Positions 39,843 through 52,606 of a DNA stretch of 64,000 nt are shown here, in pieces; the first letter of the stretch is position 1; the number at the start of each line of letters is the position of its first letter. The position numbers and the translations under genes were made by a program. Source of the stretch: Piper betle (taxonomy: Eukaryota; Streptophyta; Magnoliopsida; Piperales; Piperaceae). The notes beneath the pieces were generated by a model, which saw only the letters and a program-made list of their open reading frames with translations, was not told where the DNA came from and ran no database searches. The DNA is taken from NCBI GenBank assembly GCA_033002965.1, contig JAURVB010009606.1, forward strand, positions 1 to 64,000, read 5' to 3'.

Positions 39843-41580
39843 TTGACATTCGTCCTCAATGTCCATATTTTATTGTTATGCACCGTGTATGTACGTTGGC
39901 TGAGTATTTGCTATTTTACAGTGACGGAACTTTTTTAGTGCCAAAGGATTTGGGGGTGTCTAGTGCCAAAAGATATGGGGATGTCGGATGCAGACTTGTA
40001 GCTGACTATTTGCTACAATGTGGAGATATATGAAGCACGATAATGTGACCATTGTTTTAATTAAGTCTGCATAGTAGATGACTTATTTTTACTTAACTTT
40101 TCTATTACGCCTTTTAAAATATGCTCTCTCTGTAGAACAATGTAAGAAAATGAGAGTTTGTTGGAAACTGTTAGTAGATGTGGTTGGAACTTTTGTGAGA
40201 GAATCAAGCGGAGATAAAATAGTGTACTTTTTTTTCCAAGCAATATACTCCTTTGCTTCTACTTGGATTTGTCTTTAACCTTTGGGGTAAAGATTGATGG
40301 GCTTTTTGATTCGAGTAATGAGAAGCGAATGTCCTTGCTATCTATTTATTATTGGTCATGGGCCTATTCATTGGTTCTGATAAAATCAAGCAGTGGTCAT
40401 GTTTACCCCTTCTTTTTTACTGACACCAATTTTGTTGGATTTTGAACCTTCCCGTCACTTGATGATGTCTCTGAAGTGAACTAAAAATGTAAAGCATTGG
40501 AAAAAAAACCTAAAAACTTAAACCATGTTTGATATAGTGTTAGTTATTTGTCAGAATATTATATGTACACATTCATATAAAATAGAACTCGGATGCATTT
40601 TTTTATTAGCAAAAAATATATTTTGAATGTAGTTTTTTCCCCAAAAACAAATTAATTCAAGTTTGACATTTCCTTCGTTAGATTTAACAATATGGCTCAA
40701 ATTCATTTGTAAAGCAAGCAAATAAGAGCTTTAAGTAGGGCTGATCTAAGCGACAATGTCACTCAGCGATTGAATCGGTAGTAGAAGGTCAAGGTTAAAA
40801 CATAATTCAGAATCAAATGAGGTGAGCTTGGTGGATTTATGCCAGCACGACCAGATTGTGATGAGTAAAATTTTACACTTTGTATGATTGTATTAGATTC
40901 TCATGATAGTAAAATGGAACTAACATCATGACACATTAGGACTTAACGCAATTTTGTTTGCCGTTTATATTACGAAACTAAAGATTTCTCTTCATGCTCA
41001 CCTTCGTTGGTTCTCAGTTTACTCGATAATAATGCTATTAATGAAAACTCTCCTTACGTTTATATAATATTTACGTTGGAGAATATTATTGCTGCACCAT
41101 TGTAATCTATGCTACAATTAACTAGCCAAATTTCCACGGTAGTTATTTTTGGCTTAGTGTACTATAATGCTGAAACAAAATAATTCTCTACAACTAAAAA
41201 AGTAGAAAACTGGTAAAAAAGTCTCAATATCGTACATATTTATGTTTTAGTTAACAGTAAAAAAATTGATTAAAATGGTTTATATTATGCCCATGTATAT
41301 GTGCCCGCCCGAAAGAAGGATAATTAAGTAATGGTTTCTTTGTTAATCTTACTGGTGAACTTCGAGTTTCATTATTTATTTATTCTTTCTTTGAATAGTG
41401 TTCCATACAGAGTAAGTAGTTCTTCACTTCAATTCATATTAACTATTAAGCTTATTGAGCTCAAGGCGAGACGAGAAGAGGAGGGAGGGGTCTTTGATTG
41501 AGTATTATAATACATCACACATCCAAACTAGAAAGAGACGCGTCTCCCAACACCTCAACTTCTTCTCTTCGCATCATACA
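39843..41580. other. 3' region of RBP45/47 and spacer
   Basis: Probable 3' UTR with alternative intron/exon sequence to about 40470, then AT-rich spacer. No other gene is supported; the short ORFs lack conserved motifs. Confidence 0.45.
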
Positions 41581-43176
41581 ATAGTAGAAGCTGATCAGTT
41601 CGAAGCTCAAACTCTGGTGTGGATAGATTATCTATGGCTTCGCCGACTCCATTGTGCTCAAATGCGCCCTCGACCTCGGCGACTTCGACATCCTCCACCG
41701 CCGTGGCTGGCCCATGACACTGCCGGAGCTGGCCTCCTCCCTCCCCTTCCCCACCGTCGACTCCGACCAGCTCTACCACGTCACGCGCTTTCTCGCCCAC
41801 ATGAAGCTCATCCACCTTGCCCAAGACCAGCCCGTCACCGCGTACTTCCTCACCCCGGCGTCGAAGCTCCTGCTCGGAGGAGAGAAGAGGAGCCTCGCGT
41901 CGTTCGCCATGCTGCAGCACTACGAGATGGAGGCGTGGCATTACTTGTCGGCGGCGGTGGACGGGACGGCTGCGACACCGTGGGAGAAGTGCCACGGCGT
42001 GGACTACCGGCGGTACTTCTCGGAGGACGGGAGGGCGAACCAGCTGCTGAGCGATGCCATGACGAGCCACGCGAGCATGGTGACGGACCCGCTGGTGCAC
42101 GGGTGCAAGACTGGGGGCATGCTCGAGGGGTAGGGTCGTTGGTGGACGTGGGTGGCAGCACCGGGGTGGCGGCCGGGGCCATTGCTGCCGCCTTCCCGGG
42201 CATCCGATGCGCCATCTTCGACCTCCCCCATGTCATCGCCACCGCGCCGGAGTGGCCGGGGGTGGAGAGGATTGCAGAGGACATGTTCGACCAGGTTCCC
42301 ACGGCCGACGTGATCTTCACAAAGGTTTGGCTATATATAATATATACGAGCCACCGGTTGTTTTTAATCCAATAATATTTTGTTATGGACGATGTCAAAA
42401 AATTCTTTAAATTTGAAATAATTATTTTTATAAAAATTAATAAAATTATGTATAATTTTAAGAATTATCAATTTTTTTAAGAATTATTATGAGCTTAATT
42501 TTTATCTCATAGTTGTCAGACCCAACCACACAAACAGAGGGGTCATTCAAATGTTTAACATTACATTTGACACAGGTGCGTAGTATAGAAGGGGGTGTTA
42601 GGCTCCGTCCCAAGAGTGAGGACTCAAAATATTTTCTATTTTATATTTAAAATATTTTAGATATTTCTTTATTAAGAAATTTTGTTAAAAATATTATATG
42701 TATTTTGAGTTTATTATTAATAGATAATTAAGTGTGGGCTCAAAATTAATTAAAAGTGAGAAAAAATTAAAAACAAAAAGAAGAAAAAAATGATCTTGGT
42801 GTAATAGTAGTTTATTAATATTATAATTTCAAGTGGCCAACCACGTGCCCATAACTGAGGATTGTTTTGGGCATGGGGTAGTCTGTGTTGCACGACTGGG
42901 GGACGCCGACTGCGTGCAGATACTAAAGAAGTGGAAGGAGGCGCTGCCGGAGACGGGGAAGGTGGTGGTGGACATTGTGATGGAAGCGAAGTCGTCGACG
43001 TTCAGAGTTCGCCGGAGCGCGGCTGGGGATGGAGATGGACATGTTGGTGACGGTCGGAGGGAAGGAGAGTAGCAAGCATGAGTGGGCTGCCCTGTTCAAG
43101 GTCAGCCGGCTACAGCGGGCACAAGATCACTCCCATAATTCCCATTCAGTCAATTATTGAAGTTTTCCCTCCATAG
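41581..43176 (+). pseudogene. COMT-type O-methyltransferase pseudogene, two exons
   Basis: Exon 1 (to 42324) holds GFADSIVLKCALDLGDFDIL, the dimerisation domain, and FLTPASKLLL. The SAM-binding motif VDVGGSTG follows, then FDLPHVI and DVIFTK. Exon 2 (from 42882) holds VLHDWGDADCVQILKKW with the catalytic His, VVVDIVMEAK, MEMDMLVTVGGKE, HEWAALFK and GYSGHKITPIIP with a stop at 43174. The reading frame is broken near 41613, at GGGG 42127-42130, near 43012 and near 43098, and no ATG precedes the first block (ATA at 41581). Only the second break is a simple homopolymer loss, so this is probably a true pseudogene. Family members methylate phenolics, flavonoids or stilbenes; the substrate cannot be told. 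Confidence 0.88.
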
Positions 43177-43486
43177 CCCAGTCTGTGTACTCTTGAATTT
43201 GATGGCAATTTCCATCCCTTAATAAATCTGATGTTTTACAAATTTTGACATAACTTATTCATATATAAGAATTCTATTGTCGTTTAAATTTAAAACAATC
43301 AATTTAATAAAGATTATTAAAAGAATAATCAAGTGGAGAACCCAGAGGAATGCCTTATAATTAGTAAGCATTTTTCATCAAAATTATTCCAACAAAAAAT
43401 ATATGTACTAGACATGAGAAAAGGATATTTTCTGAAAGTTGCACTGTTAAATAAGTGAGCAAAACGAACTTAGTTTGTGTTGGAAC
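43177..43486. other. AT-rich spacer after the methyltransferase pseudogene
   Basis: No gene or repeat recognised. Confidence 0.5.
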
Positions 43487-46460
43487 TCGACTTGAATAGT
43501 TCGAAGTTCATTCAAACTCGAATAATTCGAAATTCATTCGGACTCGTATAATTCAAAGTTCATTCTGTAACACCCCGTTTCGGCTCACCCGTGAACCGAC
43601 CCGGAAATGTCACCGGCGACCGAACCGTTCGCTAATGTACTGGTTCGGTTAAGCCGACCCGGATCTACCCTCGGCGTCTTAAGATGGGGATGCAACCATG
43701 AGATGCATGAATGGGAACAATTGGGTTCTAACGGAGTCCTACATGCATGTGATGATATGCAAGCAAAACAAAACCATTCAACAAGCAAGAAATTTAAATA
43801 AAAATTCATTAATATTTATGAAAAAACGGACAAAATCTCCCCTAAAAGTGCAATAGGGGCCAACCTGTCCACAACAAGGGTATATAAATATTTTATCAAA
43901 ATACGATAAAACATAACAATCTACTATGGCATTCAGTCATTATCTCTTTCGTTTCATCTGAGCCGAGTCTGAACTCCAAGGCTCCCTACTCATTCACAAT
44001 TATCCGCTCGTCTCATAAGAAGCAATTTATCAAGACAAAAACATTCTAATTATCATTCACACAGTATTAACACACCATCATTATACATTACACGCGGCAG
44101 GTACATGTGTGCGCGGTTCTGTGCTGCTCCTCCGCAGTCCCGACAGCTTTCATCGCTCGCATTCCTCACCTACATATATATAGAAAAACCGTCAGTAACG
44201 AGTGTTACCGGCCCGGAAAATAACTAATATCAATCTGGCACAGGAGAGCAAACTCTCCTGTTGAATGAAAACCATATACTTCCTCAAGAACTCTCATCAG
44301 GGCACATATGGGAGCCGTCGCCCTTGGGTTGACAGCGTCCCCCTTTCTTTCTCATTCTCATACCTTAGCCATTTCTCTATCGCTTCTCGCATCAAATCTC
44401 ATTCCTTTTCGCCCTCTACACCTTCCATATTACTCCTGGCCTTGAGCACGAAGGCCGAGCACTCTCAGGCAGTCGCCTTTAGTACCCTTTGAAACCACAA
44501 GTCTAGACATGCGCTGCATTGCAGTACCCGTGAACCTCCACACTTCTCCAGGTTTGAGGAACTCAAAGGTGGAGTTGTCAGGATCCCTCGGGAATGAAAT
44601 GGCCCGCACACCATTCCAGAGCCCACTATCGACTCACACGTGCCCGCTCGCGTAGCACGGTAGTCGGATTTCCCTCATTCAATCTCTCACTGAAAACGCG
44701 AAAACTATACATATATATAGGTCTAGGTTGGGATTTATACAATAGGCCCGAAGGCATCGTGAGCTGGATCTGAAGTTCGAAAACAAACTCGAGGGATCTC
44801 ATCCTCGAGGGTTATTAATCCAGAAAATCGTTGGCTAAATGGCCCGAGTTAAGTGGGATCCGATAAAACGCCACTTAACTCGTCCTGCACATGATAAATC
44901 AAATACACAATAGAGTAGCGTAAAAACAGAGAACGAGTCCTAAACGGACCTGGTAGAAGCTCCAAGCGTGTCCTCGTGCCTAGGCGGCGAGCTCCTACTC
45001 CGTACCTACACATCGAAACTAAATACTAACGCCCGCTCATGATGCAGTCATACATCCTATATCACACATACATCCATCACGCATCAATCAACACACATCA
45101 ACCTATATCAATTCTAGCAAATCTACTTAGGTTAGTTTGCATTAGATCATGATCATTACCTAGTTACCCTAATTAGTTTCTTAGCCTCCATTTTTAACAC
45201 CGCTCAATCAAACAAATTTCATATTTTATCCTTAATCAATTCTACATTTATACATATAATTATAACACGCAATTCAAGAATCTTAGCATGCAATTCTAAT
45301 AATTAATACTTTTAAATAATTAAGTTAAAATAAATTATACCTCGTGTGATTCGTGGCTTGAATTCGGCACCCTATGGCGTCCGAAGTTCGATAGGGTTCA
45401 ATCGGGGGATTCGGCGGAAGATCAGGTAATTTCCGACGAATTTCGGTGAATCCAATTTTTCGGCGACTTCCGGCGGTTTTCCGGCGACTGTTCCGGTGGG
45501 GCAATCGGGGGTAAGGGTTAGCACCGGCTCGGCGAGCTCGTCCCAATGGTGGTGACGGCAAGGGCGGCCGCGGCGGCGATGACCGCCGGCGGCGGCGTCG
45601 AGTTCGGTCGGGGCGGTCGGTCGTTCCGATCAGGCCCACGGCCGGCTTCGACGGCGGTGCTAGGTAAGGGGGAAACGTCGGGGAGGTCAAGGGGGTGGTC
45701 GTCGAGGTCACAGCGGCGGCGGCGCGGCCCGGACGGCGGCGAATCGACAAGGGGAGCGTCGCGGCTTGTAGGGCGATTCCGACGTCGTGGCGGCGAGACG
45801 GTGGCCGGGGTGGGTCGTGGCGGCAAGAAGACGGCACGGCGGGGCGGGGCGGCGTTGATCGGCAGCAGTGTGACGTGGCGGCGATGGCGGCGACGAGCAC
45901 AAGGCGGCGGTAGGGTTTGGGTGGGGAAGTGTCGGGAAAGGAGGTGAAATACTCCAATGGCAAAATCGTAAATAAGTATTGACTCGATTCTGACTCGAGT
46001 CAAAATAATAACTAGTTCGTAATAAATTCTAAAAAAAATCTAGAAAAATATGAAAAAAATCCCATAAAATAAAACAAACACAACAACATCCAAATGGCAT
46101 GCTCTATAACTAATAACCCACCCGAATATAATCCAACGTGTCCTAATGCGTTATTCGGCCTAAAACTATTTCTACGATCAAACATATAAAAAGAAAAAAA
46201 TACTACATACTTTCATATATTCTGATAACTCATTTCTCACCATCTTCTCGACATTATCATCATATATTCAGGTACACCTGACTCTCATCACTCATAACTC
46301 ACGGCTGGCCTCGACTCAGCACGCGGTTCATGAAACTAACTCGACTCGAACCAACGGTCGAACCGACTGGTTCGGTAACGTAAAACCTTGACTCGAGTTA
46401 CGAGTTTTACACATTCGTATTTGAATAGTTCAAAGTTCATTCGAACTCGATTCGATATTG
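43487..46460. repeat. 27-bp tandem repeat split by the LTR-like element
   Basis: Units like ACTCGAATAATTCGAAATTC plus ATTCGG occur about three times before the insertion (43487-43565) and continue about twice after it (46417-46460). The 5-bp target CATTC is part of the unit. Confidence 0.75.
43566..46411 (+). mobile_element. Complete solo-LTR-like element, 2846 bp, with perfect target duplication
   Basis: It begins TGTAACACCCCG and ends GAGTTTTACA (short inverted TGTAA/TTACA ends). It is flanked by CATTC on both sides (43561-43565 and 46412-46416). It shares its full organisation with 58784-61747 and, for its 3' part, with 30052-33033. Segments are a TCGGCGTCTTAAGAT block near the start, a TTGAGCACGAAGGCCGAG block, GGCCCGAGTTAA, a GC-rich core (45360-45950) and a GACTCGAGTC palindrome near the end. 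There is no protease, RT, integrase or gag domain. The ORFs in the core on both strands arise from GC richness. The simplest reading is a large solo LTR of a Gypsy-type element; a non-autonomous LARD-like unit is possible. Confidence 0.88.
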
Positions 46461-47043
46461 AATGAGTTTTGAATATATAAGCTTTAAATTGACTCACACA
46501 TTTTTTATCTTGTTTAAGGTTAACTCGAGCTTAAATATGCTTAATTATTTAATTTTAACTAATTCAGAACCGGTTTGTGTGGGATCTCGAAACCAAGTCG
46601 GTAGTAACTTACATGACTCGCTCAATTATTAGCTTTAACTGTAGTAGGGAAATACATTTTTTGAACGCAAATGCATTACACCACCGAACCCCAAGCTCTA
46701 AATTTAACGGGGCATTATACCATCTAATCAAATTCAAATAGATCAGTAATAAGATTTAGTTTGATTGAATTTGTATATACTCTACCTTTGAAGTTTTGTT
46801 TATCTCTCTATCTTTTTTAAAAAAAGAAATTGGGTCAACTGAGGTAAAAGTAAAAAAAGAAATAGAAAATTGGAAAAGTCGACGTCTTCTCTCTCCTCCC
46901 TACCTGCTCTCCACCACCTTTATGACCTTACCGAGTCTTTGAAACATTCGACCATCTCCTTCGCCGCCAAACCGACGAATTCGATATCTTTTCTTATATT
47001 TGTAAGTGTCTTCCTTGTGTCCGGTCACTACCCAGATAGCAAA
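46461..47043. other. Spacer and 5' region of the FAX-type gene
   Basis: AT-rich spacer, then a CT-rich likely 5' leader from about 46870. An upstream ATG at 46870 opens in the same frame as the FAX start, but the extension is serine-rich and not conserved in small FAX proteins. Confidence 0.4.
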
Positions 47044-48467
47044 ATGCACGATTTCTGCCTCACCATCCCTTTCGGCATCATTGTTCTCGCCGGTGGCGTT
47101 GTTGGCTATGTCCGGCGCGGCAGCACCGCCTCCCTCGCCGGCGGTGCCGGCTCCGGCCTCCTCCTCATCGTCGCTGGAGTTCTCACCCTCAAGGCCTACG
47201 AGAGGCGCAGAAACTCGTACATCGGAATCGTTCTTGAAACTGGTAAAAAGATTCCGCCTTTCATCGTTGAGTGATTCGTAGTTCAAGGAATGTTTTCAAA
47301 AGTGAAGAGCTATGAAGGCTTGATTCATTTTCTGGAATGATGTTGTGCTTCGAATTTGCAGATTGTATTTTTTGGAGTTGCGAGCTAGATAGTAAGCGTT
47401 GAGCTGTCGGCTTTAGAACTTGTACATCTAAGTGAATCTAAGGTGGATGTGAGGAAGTAATGGATGGTAAAAGCTTGATATTTGATTTATTTTGTGGACT
47501 CTGCCTGCTGAAAATTGCACTGATTTGCATCAAGTTTGTTGATTGGTTTGTTTAGATTCGCGAATTAGGCATCAAATGTTGAGCTTCATGATCCGTAAAG
47601 CTTCCAAGTTTCAGTTGAAGTTTGTTTCCTATTCTTTGACTTCTCAATTGTTAAAATGGATAGAATGTTGCACGACAAAAGGCTTACTCAAATCTAGGAA
47701 ATAGATGTATCGAGATCCTGTCGACAGGAAATAAGAACTTTACTCTCTGGATTTTGTGGTTGATGCTTGATTTGATGCCTGGACTTTATGAACATTAAAT
47801 CTTCTAACCATGATAAAGTATCTCAATAATTTTTTATTATTTTTAACTGTGGAGTTCTGTTATGTGTGCGTGTGTTTGTACTTCTCTTTGCTACCATTCT
47901 CTCGTTGCCAGAACTCTAAAAATCTGAATATCCTATATACGTAACCAAATGTTTTGATCCGAAGTCAGAAGTTATTCATTTTGATTATTTTCTCTTCCCT
48001 CGTTAAGCTTATGTGTTTTCATCTTCGCTGCCTACTGATAAATTTCTGGAACAGTGGTTGCTCTCGCCTTGACATTGGTAATGGGACAGAGATATTTTCA
48101 GACATCGAAGTTTATGCCTGCGGGCTTAGTTGCAGTACTTAGGTATGCTTTATGGCTAAAATGTGATTCTTCTCGGGTGATTGGTGCAAACTCAAAGTTT
48201 AACTTAGGCTAAGAACTATTTCTGCTTCCTGAATAGCATCTCACACTAGTATCTGTCAATCAAACGAGTTTTGTTGATCCAATTTAGGGAAAGCTCATGG
48301 TTGATGGACTGCCAAATAAATGGTTTTGTGTTTACCAGCTTTCTTTCTACTGTTTCTTATGTGTTAACTGACAAGTTGATTGGTGTTTCTGCAGTGGACT
48401 CATGACTGCGTTTTACCTGTACAAGATCGCCGCTGGTGGAAACCATTTTCCTACCAAAGCAGAATGA
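47044..48467 (+). CDS. Small FAX/TMEM14-family membrane protein (119 aa)
   Basis: Exons 47044-47242, 48055-48142, 48395-48467. The product begins MHDFCLTIPFGIIVLAGGVV and continues with the glycine-rich GSTASLAGGAGSGLLLIVAG, VMGQRYFQTSKFMPAGLVA and ends KIAAGGNHFPTKAE. Four short amphipathic/membrane helices are expected, as in TMEM14. This is the short, non-plastid FAX5/6/7-type group, whose plastid relatives export fatty acids. The ending KAE and lack of a transit peptide favour the ER or other endomembranes. Starting at 47044 matches the family start MHDFC; an in-frame ATG at 46870 would add 58 residues. The frame is clean, splice sites are GT-AG, and the gene appears functional. Confidence 0.92.
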
Positions 48468-49211
48468 TTGACTGATGCAGCCGAAATATAATATAAGTTA
48501 CAAAACATGAACCTTCTCGTTGTCCCAGTAGTTATTTGTCTTTTCGTTACTATGTAATGTTATGAATGATTCTAATCTTTGCTGGGCTTTCTATTATCAG
48601 GTTTTAGGATTCATCCTTATAGATGCAGTATCGTGTAATGCTTACTGTTTTGAAATGTTTGTTCGTCCTGGAACGTAGTTCCCACGCTTGTGAGGATCAA
48701 CTCAAAGAAGTGTTACTATTTGCTTGTGCCCACTCGTTGACAAGTTTGCAAGTGTGTGGACACTTTTAGGCTGCGTTTTTTATTAAATCTCACAATAAGA
48801 CCATTCGTTTTGTTACGTTTCAACAAAATTTAGCAAACTTATCCATTGTTGCTCATGAAATAACGAGTCATCTGGAAAAATGGCCTAGTAATAGGAGTAT
48901 ACCCTTGGAATACAATATATTGGAAACAGCTTATCTGTACAATTTGGGAATAATTGCACAACAATATTTCACTGTGGCATGGCAGAACAGTAAACAACAC
49001 TGCCATCTACTATAACCTGCATTTGTCCACCCTTTACATTGGTTGGTTCACTATGTGGTGCTTCTAGACCTTTACCTTCTTCCAGCTAGATTAGTCTTGA
49101 AATTTACGTATCACATCACAGAAGGTAATGCTCAGCCTACTGTCTCTTACACTATGCGCAAGGGCAAATATGTACATGGCTAAACCACCAAATTGTGACT
49201 AGGAAATGAAC
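48468..49211. other. Convergent intergenic region
   Basis: 3' UTRs of the FAX-type gene (plus) and the 522-aa gene (minus) meet here. No other gene. Confidence 0.5.
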
Positions 49212-52200
49212 TCAGCAGTTTGCAGATCTATAGTAGTCTGGAGGCAGAGATGGGCATTTTTCATTCATGTAAGGATATGGATCCAGGGAGTTATACTCTG
49301 GAAGTTCCATCCGGTACTCACCTCGAATTTGACAGAATGGGAGTTTCACGGTATCTTCCTGATTGCACCATTCTGGGAGCCGGGTCATGTTATCCTCAAA
49401 GAACCTCAATATATAAGCATCTTTTATCTACATGAATAAGCACATATGGTTAGATTATTTTACTCTAGTTGTTGCAGATCCAATTTATTTGTTAAAAGAA
49501 AGAATGATAAGTTCAAAGTATATCATGGCTAAATAGCAAAAACAGCAAAGTTTATTGTGTATTAGAGAGAAATTTTCTTTACCGTGAATTCAGTGACCTG
49601 AATGGTGCTAGACATATTGCCAAACAATCCTGCTTTCTTGTACATATCAAGTACAAAAGCAATACAAGAAGTTGAGTACCCATCAGAGTAAAGCCAATTA
49701 TCTCGTTCAGGAATAGTCAACAATTCAGCAAAAGAAATGCCCCTCTTCTCAGTCTCAACTAATATTTCGGGCAAATCAAGATCCTGAAATATAAAGGAAG
49801 TTCTCAGTCACCGAGAATGACAAATCAACAAAATTAAAATAAAGAGTACTTTTGGTAAATCTTTTCAACATGCAGAAACCTTTGTGTGATTCAATTTAAA
49901 CTGATTTACTGTCCTTTATTTAAGTGCCAGTTAGTCACTAAAATACTTAGCCAAGAGCACCTTACTCCAGACTTGAACTTTTTAAAGAACTTGGCTAATA
50001 TTAAATACAGCTAATTTAGGACACGAACCTTACTCTTCAGGCGCTTATTAAGAGCTTCATTCCACATGTTAGCAGCATATTCTGGCTGGATATGATTCCA
50101 TACGGTCATCACAGAAGCAACCTACAACAAGGAGAGTTCCACATACAGTGGCAATTATCTCCAGCAGGAAAAATCTTCTTCCACTGCATAACAGTGTAAA
50201 ACTGAGCTTGAAAAAATGAAAAACAAGAAAGATCAATAATACCAAATGTGCGTCCAAAGGTGGTGGATAATTCCCGTCTATTGTATCTATCCAACTGAAG
50301 ATCATGTTATGATACCCATACGGTTTTCCATCCATGCTTTTTGCGTACTCCCAAGCAGCAGTTTCATTGAAATTGGCTCGAATATCAGGATGCAAAGGCA
50401 ATAAAGCAATATGGGGATTTGAGTCATCTTTTGTAAGCTCAAAATTCCACCAATCATCCCATGGTAGCAAAGCAATGACATCTTCTCCCTACATAAGATA
50501 GGCACGCAATTTAGGTCAAAACAGTTGGCACCATTGCAAAATAAATGCAGTTTTTAACTACTACTCTTCCATCCAAATACTGAAGACCCAAAATCCACCA
50601 CCTCATTCAAGTCAGTGCAAACACTACAGGTGTGAACTACATCAGAGATGATATATACTCCACAGAGTAAAGGAAATTTTTTTTACCTTGTCATTTTCGT
50701 TACCAGATTCACCTACCCATAGCTTGCCTTCAGAGTCCTTCAAACAGACAGCAGTATGACCTGCATAAGATCCACTTACCCATTTCTCCAGAGTTTCGAA
50801 TCCACCCCATCTTCCTCGGATTTTGGAAATTGCTAAAAGATCTCCAGAATGAACATCGTCAATACTGATATTCGAAATCCATGGCTTGGGTCTTTTGTCA
50901 AATGTGGCCCCCATATGCTTCTTCAAGAAAGCAATATTTGAATTTTCACCCCAGCCATTATTGGAAAACAGAGGAAATACATCCCACAAAGCTCGCAGAG
51001 TTCCCATCATTCCTGATTCCATGAGAAAGATAGAGATTCCTTTGTATTTCACCTGATCAAATAAGTTAATAAGTAAAGCTCAGATCAATCGAGGAAATTG
51101 ATTACAGAGGCAGGTAGGCATTCAGAAATTAGATGTCTTGACAAGGTTACATCTTTATATATTAAATTAGTCAATAGTCACCGCAAATATGAGTCAAATC
51201 TAAACAGAATATCTTTTACGTCATTGTTTTTTCCCATAATAGGAACTGCTAGCATACACTCATACTTACATATTCAAATTCGGCTTCTCCCTCCCACTCT
51301 TTAAACTCCAAAGTATGTTCACGAGACAAAAAATAATAGTCCCATGTCACCTGATACGGTGTAGCAAAGACATAGAGATCCATGCATGTCCAGCTATGAG
51401 CTTTACTGACCTGGACAATAAAAAGCAGAAGCGTGATGCATAATCAGGCATATGAATGCCAGGAAAATTAGCAACGCAGAAAATTTTTGCACTAACAGCT
51501 GCAAAAAGACAAGGCTGTTCTCCCTTTCACCCCTAGGATAGAGCCATAAAAAATCCAGTAGCAGGTAATGCCAATCTCGCTACTTAATAATATTATCAGA
51601 AAACATTATTTTCAGAAACCGAACTAATAGCTAACCACAATCCTAAAAAGTGCAATCAGCTTCCTAAAAATAAGCCAAGTGAATGCAAAAAAAATATAAC
51701 ACTCATGAATTTGCAGCATCTTACCATACAAACATGCTAAATTCGACAGATGTTCATTGAAGCCCACAAAAACAACAACAATGGACTCAAACAATGTTCA
51801 ACAAATCCCTAAATCATCTCAGAGGATATTCAAGAAGTCCAATTTCCAGTTCAACCTGCATCATCCAATCTTGATTTTAATGTGGACACAAATCAGTCTA
51901 CTACAAGCAGCAAGCTGCGCATCTTCGGACACAACATATCCAACAGTAGTAAACCCTCTGATCTGATACAACCCCTCAGTCTACAACAAATTGTGCCTCA
52001 AACAGAGACTAAAACATCAGCTTCATCCAAAATCATTCCACATAAATGATGGAAACTTGTTATTTTGACGTGCAAAAAAATCAGTCAATACATTTAACAA
52101 ATTGCACAGGTCCGGATGCAACACATCCAACAATTATAAAACTCATGATTGAAACACAACCCTCAATCCAGAACAAATTGTTCCCCCAAACAAGTAACCA

Positions 52201-52606
52201 AAACAACAGCTTCCCCCAAAATCATCCCGCAAACACAACAAAAATCAAGCCCAGCAGTACCGCCCAAATAAATAGACAGTCACAATGAATCGAATTTCAC
52301 CTTTATGTGCAGCGTGCCGCCCCCATAAGCGCTACCGCTCTTGTTGTGGAACTCCATCCACGCCCGGTTCTTGTAAAAGCAAGCGCCTTTCCACTCCAAG
52401 GAGTCATTAGCCCCGGAGGCGGCGCCGATGAAGGCCGGTAGAAGGTCCACCGGACTCCGGAGGGTGCTGAGCACCGGCCACGACACCGACCGGGGAAGGA
52501 GCGGCAGGACGTCCCCCGGTCGGAGGGGCAGCCGCAGCGCGCCCTGTCGGAAGAGGACGGAGACACAGAGAGCGACGGCGAGGAAAGCGGCGAGAGAGTG
52601 CTTCAT
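49212..52606 (-). CDS. Conserved plant secreted/ER protein with permuted NlpC/P60-like motif order (522 aa)
   Basis: Seven exons: 52301-52606, 51270-51410, 50687-51052, 50243-50488, 50029-50121, 49583-49783, 49212-49427; 1569 nt, frame intact. It starts with a clear signal peptide (MKHSLAAFLAVALCVSVLF). Conserved blocks include WTCMDLYVFATPYQVTWDYY, KYKGISIFLMESG, HSGDLLAISKIRGRWGG, GSYAGHTAVCLKD, LLPWDDWW, GYHNMIFSWIDT and YSTSCIAFVLDMYK. The order GDLL (about 219), then Gly-His-Thr (His about 248), then Ser-Cys (Cys about 424) resembles permuted NlpC/P60 (YiiX/LRAT-like) cysteine hydrolases; this is my inference, not an established annotation. Plant homologues (the At5g54870/At4g27020 type, as I recall) have no proven function. 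The last exon joins best at acceptor 49428 (TAG|ATAAAAG). Confidence 0.85.

Noticed and set aside
41455..42375. Continuous 306-codon ORF over the methyltransferase locus
   Set aside because: It opens with a non-ATG codon and only its ends are in the methyltransferase frame; the middle is out of frame with the conserved domain.
46870..47043. N-terminal extension of the FAX-type protein from ATG 46870
   Set aside because: Serine-rich and not like a plastid transit peptide followed by a FAX domain; the family start MHDFC at 47044 is preferred, though the longer form is not excluded.
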